Source: a virus
Direction: 5' to 3' (one strand)
IMG/VR virus record: IMGVR_UViG_3300017739_000054
Span: 1-32,179 of that record
Length of the DNA stretch: 32,179 bases
Under the pieces are notes generated by a model. The model was not told the DNA's origin, did not search any database, and saw only the letters and a list, made by a program, of their open reading frames with translations. This document shows positions 1 through 6,481 of this stretch, piece by piece; position 1 is the stretch's first letter, and every line of letters starts with the position of its first letter. The position numbers were made by a program, and so were the translations under genes.

Positions 1-123
1 AAGCCTTACAGATACAGAAATTACAGCCGCTAAAGCTATCAGCAAACTGTTCAAGACCTTTAAATGGAAAGATAAGGTTACATCAAAAGGTGACAATGCC
101 AGAACTCACTCAGGTGTAATTGC
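1..123. repeat. Terminal direct repeat, first copy (identical to 32057-32179)
   Basis: The first 123 bases are identical to the last 123 bases of the window. Both copies lie inside the chaperone domain of the tail-fibre gene and the reading frame is continuous across them. This is the usual signature of a circular contig opened at an arbitrary point. A true terminal repeat in the middle of a conserved domain is less likely. After collapsing one copy the genome is 32,056 bp. Confidence 0.95.
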
Positions 124-433
124 CCAAGAAGTTCAGCAAGCTATGACCGATGCAGGTCTTGATGCAACTAAATACGCCTTTTTCTGTTCTGACACATGGT
201 GGGAAACACAAACCGAAGTGCCAGCCGTTGAAGCTGACGAAGAAAACGGCATTGAGGCAAAAGACGCATACACTCGCACAGACACTTATGACACAGCCGA
301 TGAAGCCCCTGAAGGTGCAACAGAGCGCACACGTTTGGGCATCCGCTATCCAGAGTTATTGGCTTTCGTTGGTGCGGCTACAGAGCAACGCCTTGCAAGC
401 ATTGAAGCCCGACTTACAGCACTGGAAGGCTAG
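1..433 (+). CDS. Tail fibre, C-terminal part with S74 intramolecular chaperone
   Basis: This is the 3' end of the gene that starts at 30996; the joined gene is 1494 nt, 497 aa. The segment belongs to the peptidase S74 / intramolecular chaperone of endosialidase-type fibres: it has the HSGVIAQEVQQA motif and ends in a short coiled coil (EQRLASIEARLTALEG). In this family the domain trimerises, helps the fibre beta-helix fold, and then cuts itself off at a Ser-Asp site. That site (TSDQNEKQDI, Ser345 of the joined protein) lies in the other part, at 32028. The frame is open from the first base and stops at 433. The lysis genes follow after 2 nt, so they are probably transcribed with the tail operon. 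Confidence 0.9.
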   Translation, partial: SLTDTEITAAKAISKLFKTFKWKDKVTSKGDNARTHSGVIAQEVQQAMTDAGLDATKYAFFCSDTWWETQTEVPAVEADEENGIEAKDAYTRTDTYDTADEAPEGATERTRLGIRYPELLAFVGAATEQRLASIEARLTALEG

Positions 434-435
434 GC

Positions 436-606
436 ATGGCTAAACCAACAGTAACAGAAGTCAAATCTCAGATTGACACGCACGAAGCTATCTGTGCGGA
501 GCGATGGCAGGAGACCATCAATCGCATCAAAAGGCTTGAACTAGTTATTTTGAGTTCTGGCGGTGCAACGATACTTTTGCTGGTCAATATAATATTTGGT
601 GGCTAG
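436..606 (+). CDS. Small one-TM protein, candidate holin or lysis accessory
   Basis: A 56-aa protein. Its N-terminal 36 residues are polar and could form an amphipathic or coiled-coil helix (ICAERWQETINRIKRLE). Residues about 36-54 form one hydrophobic segment (LVILSSGGATILLLVNIIF). This layout resembles XhlA-type haemolysin/holin accessory proteins, but similarity to that family is my inference. It begins 2 nt after the tail-fibre stop and ends 2 nt before the M15 endolysin, a placement that supports a lysis role. An alternative is a small membrane protein of unknown role. Confidence 0.6.
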   Translation: MAKPTVTEVKSQIDTHEAICAERWQETINRIKRLELVILSSGGATILLLVNIIFGG

Positions 607-608
607 AG

Positions 609-1064
609 ATGTTTCTATCTAAAAATTTTAGTCTGCATGAGCTTATTAAAAGCAATACAGCCCAAAGACTTGGGATAGATAACACGCCAGAAGACTTTGC
701 AATTTTAAATCTTGAAGCGTTATGCAAGTTTATACTTCAGCCATGTCGTGATCATTTCGGAATACCATTTACGCCATCAAGCGGCTACAGGTCGCCCGTA
801 TTATGCGAGGCATTGGGAAGCAAGCCCACATCTCAACACGCCATGGGTATGGCGGCAGACTTTGAAATTCCATCAATAACAAATCTAGAACTTGCAGAAT
901 ATATCCGAGACAATCTGGTATTTGACCAACTTATTTTAGAATATTATGAGCCAGAGTTTGCCAATTCAGGTTGGGTCCATTGTTCATATGTCTTAAACAA
1001 TAATAGGATGCAGGTCTTGCGTTACGATGGTGCAGACTACAAAAAAGGCTTGATTGATGCTTAG
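609..1064 (+). CDS. Endolysin, peptidase M15 (zinc peptidoglycan peptidase)
   Basis: A 151-aa single-domain enzyme of the M15 (M15A_3-like) family, which cuts peptide cross-links in peptidoglycan. Hallmarks in order are SGYRSP (58-63), SQHAMGMAADF with likely zinc ligands His77 and Asp84, and WVHCSY with the third ligand His124. No signal peptide is visible, so export would need a holin; one-TM and three-TM candidates flank the gene. Its length fits other single-domain phage M15 endolysins. The 3' end overlaps the next gene by 8 nt. A virion-associated tail peptidase is possible but less likely given the neighbours. Confidence 0.88.
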   Translation: MFLSKNFSLHELIKSNTAQRLGIDNTPEDFAILNLEALCKFILQPCRDHFGIPFTPSSGYRSPVLCEALGSKPTSQHAMGMAADFEIPSITNLELAEYIRDNLVFDQLILEYYEPEFANSGWVHCSYVLNNNRMQVLRYDGADYKKGLIDA

Positions 1065-1512
1065 TCTTTTTGGCAGTGCGTTGGGTTTTGCTGGCTCTGC
1101 ATTGCCAGCCATAACAGACATAATGAAAAACAAGTCCAATCAAAAGTTTGAACTAGAAAAAATGCGTGTCGCCGCAGAACTAAGAAAATCAGGATATGAC
1201 TTTGAACTCAAAGCACATGAAGCACAAGCATCCGACAAGGAGCATGAGAGGCTCATACAGCACGATATTGCGATAAATGGTAGTACGGGGTGGATTTCGG
1301 CATTGCAACGCTCTGTGCGGCCTGTAATCACTTATTTCTTTTTTGGCCTTTTTGTTGTGATTGAGGTTGTTCTATTGCGTGAGGCAATCAAGACAGGCAT
1401 GGATGTATCGTCAGCCATTCAAATTCTTTGGGATGAAGATACCAAGGCAATTTTTGCCGCTATAATAAGCTTTTGGTTTGGCTCTAGGGCAATAGATAAA
1501 GCTAGGCGATGA
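1057..1512 (+). CDS. Holin, 3-TM GTA-release type
   Basis: A 151-aa protein resembling the three-transmembrane holins of phages and gene transfer agents (GTA_holin_3TM). It has a hydrophobic N-terminus (about 1-19), a charged helical stretch, then the family-like segment WISALQRSVRPVITYFFFG leading into a TM at about 89-107, and a C-terminal TM in KAIFAAIISFWFGSRAID. Holins form inner-membrane lesions that release the endolysin. I chose ATG 1057; a TTG at 1054 would add one residue. It overlaps the endolysin by 8 nt and the next gene by ATGA, suggesting coupled translation. Confidence 0.8.
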   Translation: MLSLFGSALGFAGSALPAITDIMKNKSNQKFELEKMRVAAELRKSGYDFELKAHEAQASDKEHERLIQHDIAINGSTGWISALQRSVRPVITYFFFGLFVVIEVVLLREAIKTGMDVSSAIQILWDEDTKAIFAAIISFWFGSRAIDKARR

Positions 1513-1787
1513 GCAAGAAGTATCCAAAGCTATCAAATAATCAGACCACACGCCTTGGCGGTCTTATCGCTGTATCTTGTGGCAGACAGCCACATGACTG
1601 GTTACTCAATGATCTAATAAGGGGCGAATTTGTTTCAGAGCAATCAAACTTGACGGAAAAGGGCATGAATGAGTTGGGCAGACTAATGAAGCTATTAGGC
1701 ATCAGCGTGGGCTATCTAAACGATGAGCCAGAAATCCAAGCTACAAGCGACCAACGCTCTCCTGATAACACGGCCTGTACACGATGA
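1509..1787 (+). CDS. Hypothetical protein at end of lysis module
   Basis: A 92-aa protein of unknown function. Translation would restart at an ATGA overlap with the holin stop. The sequence is mostly helical and polar with no TM segment. The stretch LTEKGMNELGRLMKLLGI looks like a small helical DNA- or protein-binding fold, but no family is recognised. The last 25 codons overlap the 3' end of the oppositely oriented oxygenase gene (1712-1787), and the terminal residues are low in distinctive features. No terminator is visible at this convergent junction. Confidence 0.6.
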   Translation: MSKKYPKLSNNQTTRLGGLIAVSCGRQPHDWLLNDLIRGEFVSEQSNLTEKGMNELGRLMKLLGISVGYLNDEPEIQATSDQRSPDNTACTR

Positions 1788-2287
1788 GGAATAAAAGATG
1801 GAAAGCAGATAACATCACCCGCCCCAATTTGTAATTTCATTTCGCCGCTATCAAAAAAACATAATTCACCGCCAGCAAATTCTTCATTAAGCGGAATCAC
1901 TATGCTTATTTTTCTTGTTGACGCATCACCAGAGCCGAGGTCGGTATGCCAGTCATATTTTCCAAGAGCGGAATATTTTAACAAAACTGGACGTTCATAT
2001 AAACCACAAATATCAAAATGAAAAAATTCTTCGTTTGCTTGTCTTGCTAATGTGCAAAGCAATGTTGATAGCCAGTCATTTTCTGGTATATCAGCAATGA
2101 CCCATTGGTCAACTTGACGAGTCTCTATATCAATTACATTGTTGTCATCTGTTTGAACCCGTGCAGGTTTTTTGGGGTTGATAGCATCTTTGTGCATCTC
2201 AATGATCTGGGTGCAAATTTCTGGCTTCAAGTTATCTATACAAGTAACGCCCAGACCATCAGTCCTATTTGTCGGCGGTATTATCAT
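1712..2287 (-). CDS. 2OG-Fe(II) oxygenase (prolyl-4-hydroxylase-like)
   Basis: A 191-aa member of the 2-oxoglutarate/Fe(II) dioxygenase superfamily. The iron triad is His114-x-Asp116 (YDWHTDLG) and His168 (PHRV), with Arg178 (ERWSLVAW) placed to bind 2-oxoglutarate. ISIVIPLNEEFAGGELCFF is the typical double-stranded beta-helix core of the P4H/PiuC-like branch. The substrate cannot be read from sequence; related phage enzymes are mostly uncharacterised. It does not look like a TET/JBP base oxidase. The start ATG overlaps the stop of the upstream HTH gene by 3 nt and no Shine-Dalgarno is obvious, so coupling is likely. It is the last gene of the leftward operon. Confidence 0.85.
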   Translation of the reverse strand: MIIPPTNRTDGLGVTCIDNLKPEICTQIIEMHKDAINPKKPARVQTDDNNVIDIETRQVDQWVIADIPENDWLSTLLCTLARQANEEFFHFDICGLYERPVLLKYSALGKYDWHTDLGSGDASTRKISIVIPLNEEFAGGELCFFDSGEMKLQIGAGDVICFPSFIPHRVQAVLSGERWSLVAWISGSSFR

Positions 2288-2463
2288 AATCGATTTTTAT
2301 TTTCAAGGTATTTACAGGCTAATATAACACGCCTTGATGGCGGAAGTGATCCTGATTCCATTTGCCCGATAGTACAAGCTCTTTGGTAACCAAGTTCGTT
2401 GGCTGTTCTTTGCTGTGTCCAGCCCATAGCCTTGCGCCATTGTTTCATGTCAAAGTCATACAT
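2284..2463 (-). CDS. Small Xre/Cro-type helix-turn-helix protein
   Basis: A 59-aa gene, short enough to be missed by length cut-offs. The protein begins MYDFDMKQWRKAMGWTQQRT and continues ANELGYQRACTIGQMESG, the usual Xre-family pattern of helix, W-T-Q-x-x-A-x-x-L-G, and a recognition helix ending in a conserved E-x-G. That makes it a likely dimeric DNA-binding regulator of phage transcription. It overlaps the upstream gene by 8 nt and the oxygenase ATG by 3 nt, a tight coupled arrangement. It lacks the extra domain of a CI-type repressor, so a Cro-like role is more plausible. The CGAACAAGGA sites described elsewhere are candidate targets; that link is only an inference. Confidence 0.8.
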   Translation of the reverse strand: MYDFDMKQWRKAMGWTQQRTANELGYQRACTIGQMESGSLPPSRRVILACKYLENKNRL

Positions 2464-2677
2464 TGAGTTTTGCCTTTATCTTAATGATAAATTCATCGTA
2501 AGTTAAATATTCCCAGCTACTTCCATGCAAAAGATATGTCCTGCCTCTATATGGAGGCGTATCATATTGATGCTGTGCATAGTGCATGATCTTAATGCAG
2601 TCACCATCATTGTCCTTTTCTGGCAGATATCTAAAGCCTTTGTATTCAAATACAGGTGCTGTTTTACAAATATCCAT
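2456..2677 (-). CDS. Hypothetical 73-aa protein
   Basis: Unrecognised soluble protein rich in Tyr and His (KGFRYLPEKDNDGD, QHQYDTPPYRGRTYLLHGSS). It has a strong ribosome site, AAGGAG followed by AACTCA and ATG, and this start cassette is shared with four other leftward genes. It is the first gene after a 43-nt gap holding a likely promoter, so it heads the HTH-oxygenase group. A longer alternative frame over the same bases (2503-2724) has weaker initiation and no coupling, so it was not chosen. No function proposed. Confidence 0.65.
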   Translation of the reverse strand: MDICKTAPVFEYKGFRYLPEKDNDGDCIKIMHYAQHQYDTPPYRGRTYLLHGSSWEYLTYDEFIIKIKAKLNV

Positions 2678-2690
2678 TGAGTTCTCCTTT

Positions 2691-2719
2691 TGTATAAAAT
2701 GCCATTCTTATGCGAACAA
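2691..2719 (-). promoter_or_regulatory. Candidate leftward promoter
   Basis: On the minus strand TTGTTC (2719-2714) and TATACA (2696-2691) are 17 nt apart, just before the strong ribosome site of the 73-aa gene. The -35 overlaps a CGAACAAG element (2713-2720). An alternative -35, TTGACT at 2724-2719, has poorer spacing. Prediction only. Confidence 0.4.
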
Positions 2720-2720
2720 G

Positions 2721-3146
2721 TCAAGCCTGCAAGCTATAATATTCTTTTGTAAGTCGTTCAAAGGTTGTTGCCGCCGCTATATCTGTATTGAACTCGGAGC
2801 GGCTTTTAATGCTACATAAAGCGCGAAGTGCATCTGCAATCGTGTTTGGATCATCAGGATTTACATCTGCCATATTATAGCTATCACGCAAAAACCTACC
2901 AAACATTGGTTCTTTGCATAATATACCCGCCTGTTGAATAAGCTTTGTAGCGGTGGGTTGTGGTGTTTGTATTTGTCTAAGTTTAGCTACAGCAATATAT
3001 TGCTCTGCGTCTGGCATGGGCAGACCGAAGGCATCTGTAAATTCTTTTTGTGCCTCTATCGGAAACTCAATTATCATTTGAAATACACGCCGTGTTTTGA
3101 TTAATTTAAAGTCGCTGTATGTACCAGCCATAACGCTATCTTGCAT
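2721..3146 (-). CDS. Hypothetical protein, last gene of recombination group
   Basis: A 141-aa soluble protein with no family I recognise. A compact conserved-looking N-terminal part (FPIEAQKEFTDAFGLPMPDA) is followed by helices rich in Ala. The start ATG at 3146 has GGGAG 7 nt upstream, inside the 3' end of the HNH gene, and the two genes overlap by 11 nt. Its place at the end of an exonuclease-ERF-SSB-like-HNH series suggests a role in phage recombination or replication, by association only. An internal ATG at 3131 is an alternative start. Confidence 0.65.
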   Translation of the reverse strand: MQDSVMAGTYSDFKLIKTRRVFQMIIEFPIEAQKEFTDAFGLPMPDAEQYIAVAKLRQIQTPQPTATKLIQQAGILCKEPMFGRFLRDSYNMADVNPDDPNTIADALRALCSIKSRSEFNTDIAAATTFERLTKEYYSLQA

Positions 3147-3456
3147 TTATTAACTCCCAATACGGTGAACTCAGCCATATCTTTTGCGCTTGCATTTTTC
3201 CGTGGCTGTATGGCAAGTGTCGCCGCTCAAAAAATTTGTATTCAGTATAATGATGCAAAAGCGCATGATGCCCACGACACAGAGGTATGCAATTCATGTC
3301 CTCTGATTTCATAGCCATGCCTCGATAACCATACCAAGGCTTCATTAAATGGTGCGCTTCTATATTACCAGCGCATCCATGCGGACCTACCAGACAAGGC
3401 AGAGTCCGCACGTATGCTAAGTGTTTTGGGCTTTTATAACGGGATGTCATCATCAT
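3136..3456 (-). CDS. HNH-family nuclease-like protein (DUF968/Ref-like)
   Basis: A 106-aa zinc-finger HNH protein. Cys21 and Cys28 (PCLVGPHGC), His35-His36 (EAHHL) and the C-terminal element CIPLCRGHHALLH (Cys56, Cys60, His63-64, His68) form the expected beta-beta-alpha metal site. Short phage proteins of this sort act as nicking or structure-specific endonucleases in recombination, or help DNA packaging. Here, beside ERF and the exonuclease, recombination is the better guess. Three ATGs in tandem (3456, 3453, 3450) overlap the acidic tail codons of the SSB-like gene; no separate Shine-Dalgarno is seen, so coupling is likely. Confidence 0.78.
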   Translation of the reverse strand: MMMTSRYKSPKHLAYVRTLPCLVGPHGCAGNIEAHHLMKPWYGYRGMAMKSEDMNCIPLCRGHHALLHHYTEYKFFERRHLPYSHGKMQAQKIWLSSPYWELINAR

Positions 3457-3811
3457 TTGCCCGTGGTTGGCTATCTTTTTCTTTAAATGATAGCGAGGTA
3501 TAAGCCGTGCCTTTTTTCGACACTTTTTCGCGCCCCCAACACATAATTGGTATGTCACCAATCATGCCGTTTACAAAGTGGTCGCTATCATTTTCATTGC
3601 GCTTTTGCTTGTTGGCAGAATATACGCCCACTACAACAGCTAGTTTTTGCATGGTGCGCTGTTGTCCATCTGGGGTAGTCCATGTGTTTTCGATAAGATA
3701 ACAATCAGTTTCCTCATCAAAAAGTTTTACAGGTCCCTGCCCTACGATTGTTTCCCCGCGACTAGGAAAGAGGGAGCCTGTCATATCGCGCATTTCGAAT
3801 TTATCAGTCAT
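3434..3811 (-). CDS. Putative single-stranded DNA-binding-like protein
   Basis: A 125-aa protein ending in DDDIPL, which closely matches the acidic C-terminal tip (DDDIPF) that SSBs use to recruit partners. The body includes FEMRDMTGSLFPSRG and GTAYTSLSFKEKD, beta-rich stretches like those of small phage OB-fold or DUF736-type proteins, so the fold assignment is tentative. Start chosen at ATG 3811 because AGAAAGGA lies about 7 nt upstream; an ATG 27 nt earlier lacks this. It overlaps the stop of the preceding gene by 8 nt (ATGACTGA). It would fit as the SSB partner for ERF annealing and for the primase-helicase. Confidence 0.6.
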   Translation of the reverse strand: MTDKFEMRDMTGSLFPSRGETIVGQGPVKLFDEETDCYLIENTWTTPDGQQRTMQKLAVVVGVYSANKQKRNENDSDHFVNGMIGDIPIMCWGREKVSKKGTAYTSLSFKEKDSQPRANDDDIPL

Positions 3812-4070
3812 TGAATAATCCTTTCTGTGTGTCATCAATGTTATCTGCTCTGAATCTTATATCAACTAGGCGGTAATCTCTGCCGCCAATCTTAGACTTG
3901 AAAAGTTGGCCTACAGGCTCTAAAATATTGAGCCTATCAAGTCCTATAGTCATGGTCTGACCATTGTGTGTAATGACCAGACCACCACATTGTTTTGCCT
4001 TTTCTAGTTCATAATCACGAATAGAAACGACAGTGCCTTTGAACAGCTTACTCTTGTGTAAGGTCAGCAT
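3804..4070 (-). CDS. Hypothetical 88-aa protein between ERF and SSB-like genes
   Basis: Unrecognised small, basic protein that looks beta-rich (LHKSKLFKGTVVSIRD, GGLVITHNGQTMTIGLDRLN). ATG 4070 is chosen because AGAGGG lies 10 nt upstream within the ERF gene; a TTG at 4076 would add two residues. It overlaps ERF by 23 nt and the next gene by 8 nt, so its expression is tied to the recombination operon. No function proposed. Confidence 0.6.
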   Translation of the reverse strand: MLTLHKSKLFKGTVVSIRDYELEKAKQCGGLVITHNGQTMTIGLDRLNILEPVGQLFKSKIGGRDYRLVDIRFRADNIDDTQKGLFND

Positions 4071-4707
4071 TGGCAAGCCATCCCTCTAAGTATTCTGTGC
4101 GGTTTTGTTTGCGTTTTGTTGTCAAGCCTTCATCAGCTTTTGTATCTAATAGAGCAACAGTTATATCAGATTTATTTTCGCGGCAGATTTCAGTAGCTTC
4201 TGGCAAAGATTTATCTTTTAGCAATGATCTCAAGGCTTCGCAGTATTCAGCAGTGCCAAATACAATCTGCTTTACATCTTTGCTTTTCCAAAGTGTGTAT
4301 TGCTTTGACATTTCAGCAGGCGGGTTCTTTTGGGCATCATTGCCATCGTCATCATCTGCGCCGATACCAACTGCAATAGCCAGTGAGTATCTACGTGCAT
4401 AAGTAAGAGCAGAGCCAAAGGCATGTGCTGAGTTCTTATCAGCAGGAACATATACTGGTCCGCAATGTATTTCACCACCATGCCCCATTAAAATTGTTTC
4501 AACCTTTGCACCAGTTTCGCAATCATGTGCAATCTGTTGCCAGACAATTCCGTATTCCAGAAGCGGTGCAGTTACGGCATCAATAACATTCTCAAGGGTT
4601 GCGTATTTACTATTATGGAATGGATTAACTGAATCTGCCTTTGCATTCCTAATTTTGTGTTTAGCATTTACAAGATTGTAAACTAAGTGTGCGTTTGTTT
4701 GAGTCAT
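4048..4707 (-). CDS. erf: ERF-family single-strand annealing recombinase
   Basis: A 219-aa protein with the ERF superfamily core: NPFHNSKYATLENVIDAV at 28-45, the signature GSALTYARRYSLAIAVGI at about 98-115, and the acidic run ADDDDGND right after. ERF proteins form rings that anneal complementary single strands during phage recombination and circularisation. The start is ATG 4707, since GGAG sits 6 nt upstream; the in-frame ATG at 4719 would overlap the exonuclease stop and lacks a site. The preceding gene is a PD-(D/E)XK nuclease, the usual exonuclease-annealase pair (compare Red alpha/beta), with 1 nt between them. Confidence 0.92.
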   Translation of the reverse strand: MTQTNAHLVYNLVNAKHKIRNAKADSVNPFHNSKYATLENVIDAVTAPLLEYGIVWQQIAHDCETGAKVETILMGHGGEIHCGPVYVPADKNSAHAFGSALTYARRYSLAIAVGIGADDDDGNDAQKNPPAEMSKQYTLWKSKDVKQIVFGTAEYCEALRSLLKDKSLPEATEICRENKSDITVALLDTKADEGLTTKRKQNRTEYLEGWLANADLTQE

Positions 4708-4708
4708 T

Positions 4709-5455
4709 TTAGTCTCCATATATTGAGTTAAAAAATTCTACATGAACATCATTTACACGAAAGTCGTCTGGATTTGGTCGTAAATACATCCGTATGATTT
4801 CATGTATGTCATTAGATAGTGACAAGATGTTCTGCATTGCTTTTGCGGTTTGTTTTACTCGGCGAATTCCCTCCGCATGGTTCGCCTTAAAAATAGTAAT
4901 CCCTTTTGGGTATGCGTAATATACGTAAGCATCTAATCCCAAAGCATCTTGGTAAATAGATGCTTGTAAATTTGCGCTGTATTCAAGTTTAGATTGCGTT
5001 TGTGCTTTTGTTTTAAGCTCAATTATTTTATTATCACAAATCATGTCGACAAACCCAGTTATCGGAACAGGTATTTCGTCTAATTCAAGCGATATTTCTT
5101 TTTGTGACTCAATAACATTTTCGTCAAAAGATTGTGCAAGCATTTCAACTGTTCGCGTAATTATCGACAATTCTTTTTTTGCTTTTTCATTATCTTGTGA
5201 AATATCACTATATTTAAGGCTTTTGTAAAATTTTTGCTCTGCTGTTGCCAAAGCCGCATGTTTTTTCAATTTCTTTTGACCAATAGCGATAGCCGCCGCC
5301 TCAACTGCAGATCCCCGAAAGGCTGAAACGCCTACAGGGTTGTTAATATTTGCGACACGACATGCCCATAAGAATGGCGAATGTATATATGTATTAATTT
5401 GACTTGCAGAAATATGGTCAAGACCATGAGTGTTGAATGGATCATTTGAAAGCAT
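4709..5455 (-). CDS. PD-(D/E)XK exonuclease (RecB/Cas4-like)
   Basis: A 248-aa nuclease of the PD-(D/E)XK superfamily. The catalytic core is readable: Asp137 (TGFVDMICDN), Glu146-x-Lys148 (IIELKTK), then QASIYQDAL with Gln164-x-x-x-Tyr168. The N-terminal HISASQINTYIHSPFLWACR matches the opening motif of RecB/Cas4-type PDDEXK_1 enzymes. I do not see the C-terminal cysteine triplet of iron-sulfur Cas4 proteins, so it is probably a plain 5'-3' exonuclease making single strands for ERF. It is the first gene of the leftward operon, with a good promoter and the start AAGGAG-TTACTCAAG-ATG. Confidence 0.85.
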   Translation of the reverse strand: MLSNDPFNTHGLDHISASQINTYIHSPFLWACRVANINNPVGVSAFRGSAVEAAAIAIGQKKLKKHAALATAEQKFYKSLKYSDISQDNEKAKKELSIITRTVEMLAQSFDENVIESQKEISLELDEIPVPITGFVDMICDNKIIELKTKAQTQSKLEYSANLQASIYQDALGLDAYVYYAYPKGITIFKANHAEGIRRVKQTAKAMQNILSLSNDIHEIIRMYLRPNPDDFRVNDVHVEFFNSIYGD

Positions 5456-5481
5456 CTTGAGTAACTCCTTGTTCGTCTATG

Positions 5482-5509
5482 AATATATACAATATTCGAC
5501 ACTGGTCAA
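5482..5509 (-). promoter_or_regulatory. Leftward early promoter for the recombination operon
   Basis: On the minus strand TTGACC (5509-5504) and TATATT (5487-5482) are separated by 16 nt. Transcription would begin just upstream of the CGAACAAGGA element and the exonuclease ribosome site. It lies in the divergent gap between the leftward and rightward early genes. Confidence 0.6.
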
Positions 5510-5525
5510 CGACTATTTTTTTGTT

Positions 5526-5531
5526 TATAAT
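5526..5531 (+). promoter_or_regulatory. Candidate -10 of rightward promoter
   Basis: A perfect TATAAT lies in the divergent gap, with no convincing -35 (weak GTCAAC 15 nt upstream). A start near 5538 would give a leader of about 43 nt for the GTG at 5581 and would exclude the farther upstream ATG at 5479. Confidence 0.4.
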
Positions 5532-5580
5532 CAACGCACACCATAAGGTGCTAACCCAAGCCAGACGGCTGGTATTAAAT

Positions 5581-6120
5581 GTGGAACCCATATCAGCAAC
5601 CCTTACAGGCATTGCGCTTGCAAGACAGGGCTTAGAGCTTTTAAAAAATACAAAAGATGGTGTCAGTGATGCACAGCAAATAGGCAGTGCGTTAATGTCT
5701 ATATTTGAAGGACACCGCCAGTTTAACGAAAAACGATACTCAAAGACAGCGAAGATAGGCTTTAATGATGTAGCCACCGAGGCTATCGAATATCAAAATC
5801 ATCTTGAGGATTTGTATGAGCTTAAGGTTCTTTTGAACAGACGCTACGGACATGGATTTTTCGAAAAGATACAGAAAGAATATCAAGACAGAGTAAATGA
5901 GCAGAAAGAGCAGGAAAAACTTGCAAGGCAGGAGAAGATAAGGCAATGGGCAAAATACAGAGAGTGGTTTCAGACGGGGGCGATAATCTTCATTTTGACT
6001 GTCCTACTTGCGGTCGGCCTACTTCTTTGGATGGCCTACGAAAAAGATCAAGGGGACTTAGTAATTCCGACAACATACAACGCATACGATATCGAATCTC
6101 AAGTCTTGCGGAAAGGTTAG
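5581..6120 (+). CDS. Membrane-anchored coiled-coil protein (EPISATLTG family)
   Basis: A 179-aa protein of unknown function. From the chosen GTG it reads MEPISATLTGIALARQGLEL, an N-terminus I recognise from small proteins of marine phages. A helical, charged region follows (about 85-125, with QEYQDR and KEQEKLARQEK stretches likely to coil), then one strong TM at about 131-153 (WFQTGAIIFILTVLLAVGL) and a short tail. An ATG at 5479 would add 34 residues but would start upstream of the likely promoter and inside the divergent promoter region, so I prefer GTG. It is followed after 3 nt by another membrane protein; the pair may act in the envelope (lysis timing, exclusion) or be virion parts. Role unknown. 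Confidence 0.65.
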   Translation: MEPISATLTGIALARQGLELLKNTKDGVSDAQQIGSALMSIFEGHRQFNEKRYSKTAKIGFNDVATEAIEYQNHLEDLYELKVLLNRRYGHGFFEKIQKEYQDRVNEQKEQEKLARQEKIRQWAKYREWFQTGAIIFILTVLLAVGLLLWMAYEKDQGDLVIPTTYNAYDIESQVLRKG

Positions 6121-6123
6121 GCT

Positions 6124-6441
6124 GTGCCGAAGAATTTCCAAGAAAATACTAAATATGCCAAGCACGACCTAGATGGCGATGGGGTTATTACTGACGATGA
6201 AATTGCAAGAGAAAAAGAACTTATAGAGCTTGAACTCAGGGAGTCGAAATCAGAAGCACAACAACGGATGGCTTGGCTGGCTATGTTTAGTATGCTTGGC
6301 TTTAGTGCCTTTTTGTTTATGCCTTTTATACCTGATAGCAGGGTCAATGCTCTGGCTGATCTGCTTGGTTTGTTTTACATTGCTCAAGCTGGCGTGGTCG
6401 GTGCTTACATGGGTGTTCAAGCCTATATGTCTAGAAAATAA
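6124..6441 (+). CDS. EF-hand membrane protein
   Basis: A 105-aa protein with one canonical EF-hand calcium loop at 15-26 (DLDGDGVITDDE: Asp15, Asp17, Asp19, Glu26), a charged helix, then two TM segments at about 49-69 and 77-98. Start is GTG at 6124, 3 nt after the upstream stop; there is no clear Shine-Dalgarno, so coupling is likely. Single EF-hand membrane proteins occur in several marine phages without an assigned role. The calcium site is well supported by sequence, while calcium sensing, lysis control or virion function are guesses. Confidence 0.7.
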   Translation: MPKNFQENTKYAKHDLDGDGVITDDEIAREKELIELELRESKSEAQQRMAWLAMFSMLGFSAFLFMPFIPDSRVNALADLLGLFYIAQAGVVGAYMGVQAYMSRK

Positions 6442-6481
6442 AAAAAAACAAAAACCCTAGTTTTATTGATAAAAATAATTC

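Noticed and set aside
1-123. Terminal repeat as an attL/attR pair or a true packaging repeat
   Set aside because: It lies in the middle of the S74 domain with the frame open across it, and no integrase is present; contig closure explains it fully.
150-443. Overlapping open frame within the tail-fibre end
   Set aside because: Shadow of the S74 domain in another frame, with low-complexity basic composition and no recognisable domain.
1712-2287. Oxygenase as a TET/JBP base oxidase for the glycosyltransferase
   Set aside because: Motif spacing and core (AGGELCFF, PHRV) point to the P4H-like branch; linkage to DNA modification stays open but is not supported by sequence.
2503-2724. Alternative 73-codon minus-strand frame
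   Set aside because: Overlaps the gene at 2456-2677 in another frame, covers the promoter region, and has no ribosome site as good as AAGGAG before 2677.
5479-5580. ATG 5479 as start of the membrane protein
   Set aside because: It lies upstream of the likely rightward -10 and inside the divergent promoter region; the family-like start MEPISA begins at GTG 5581.
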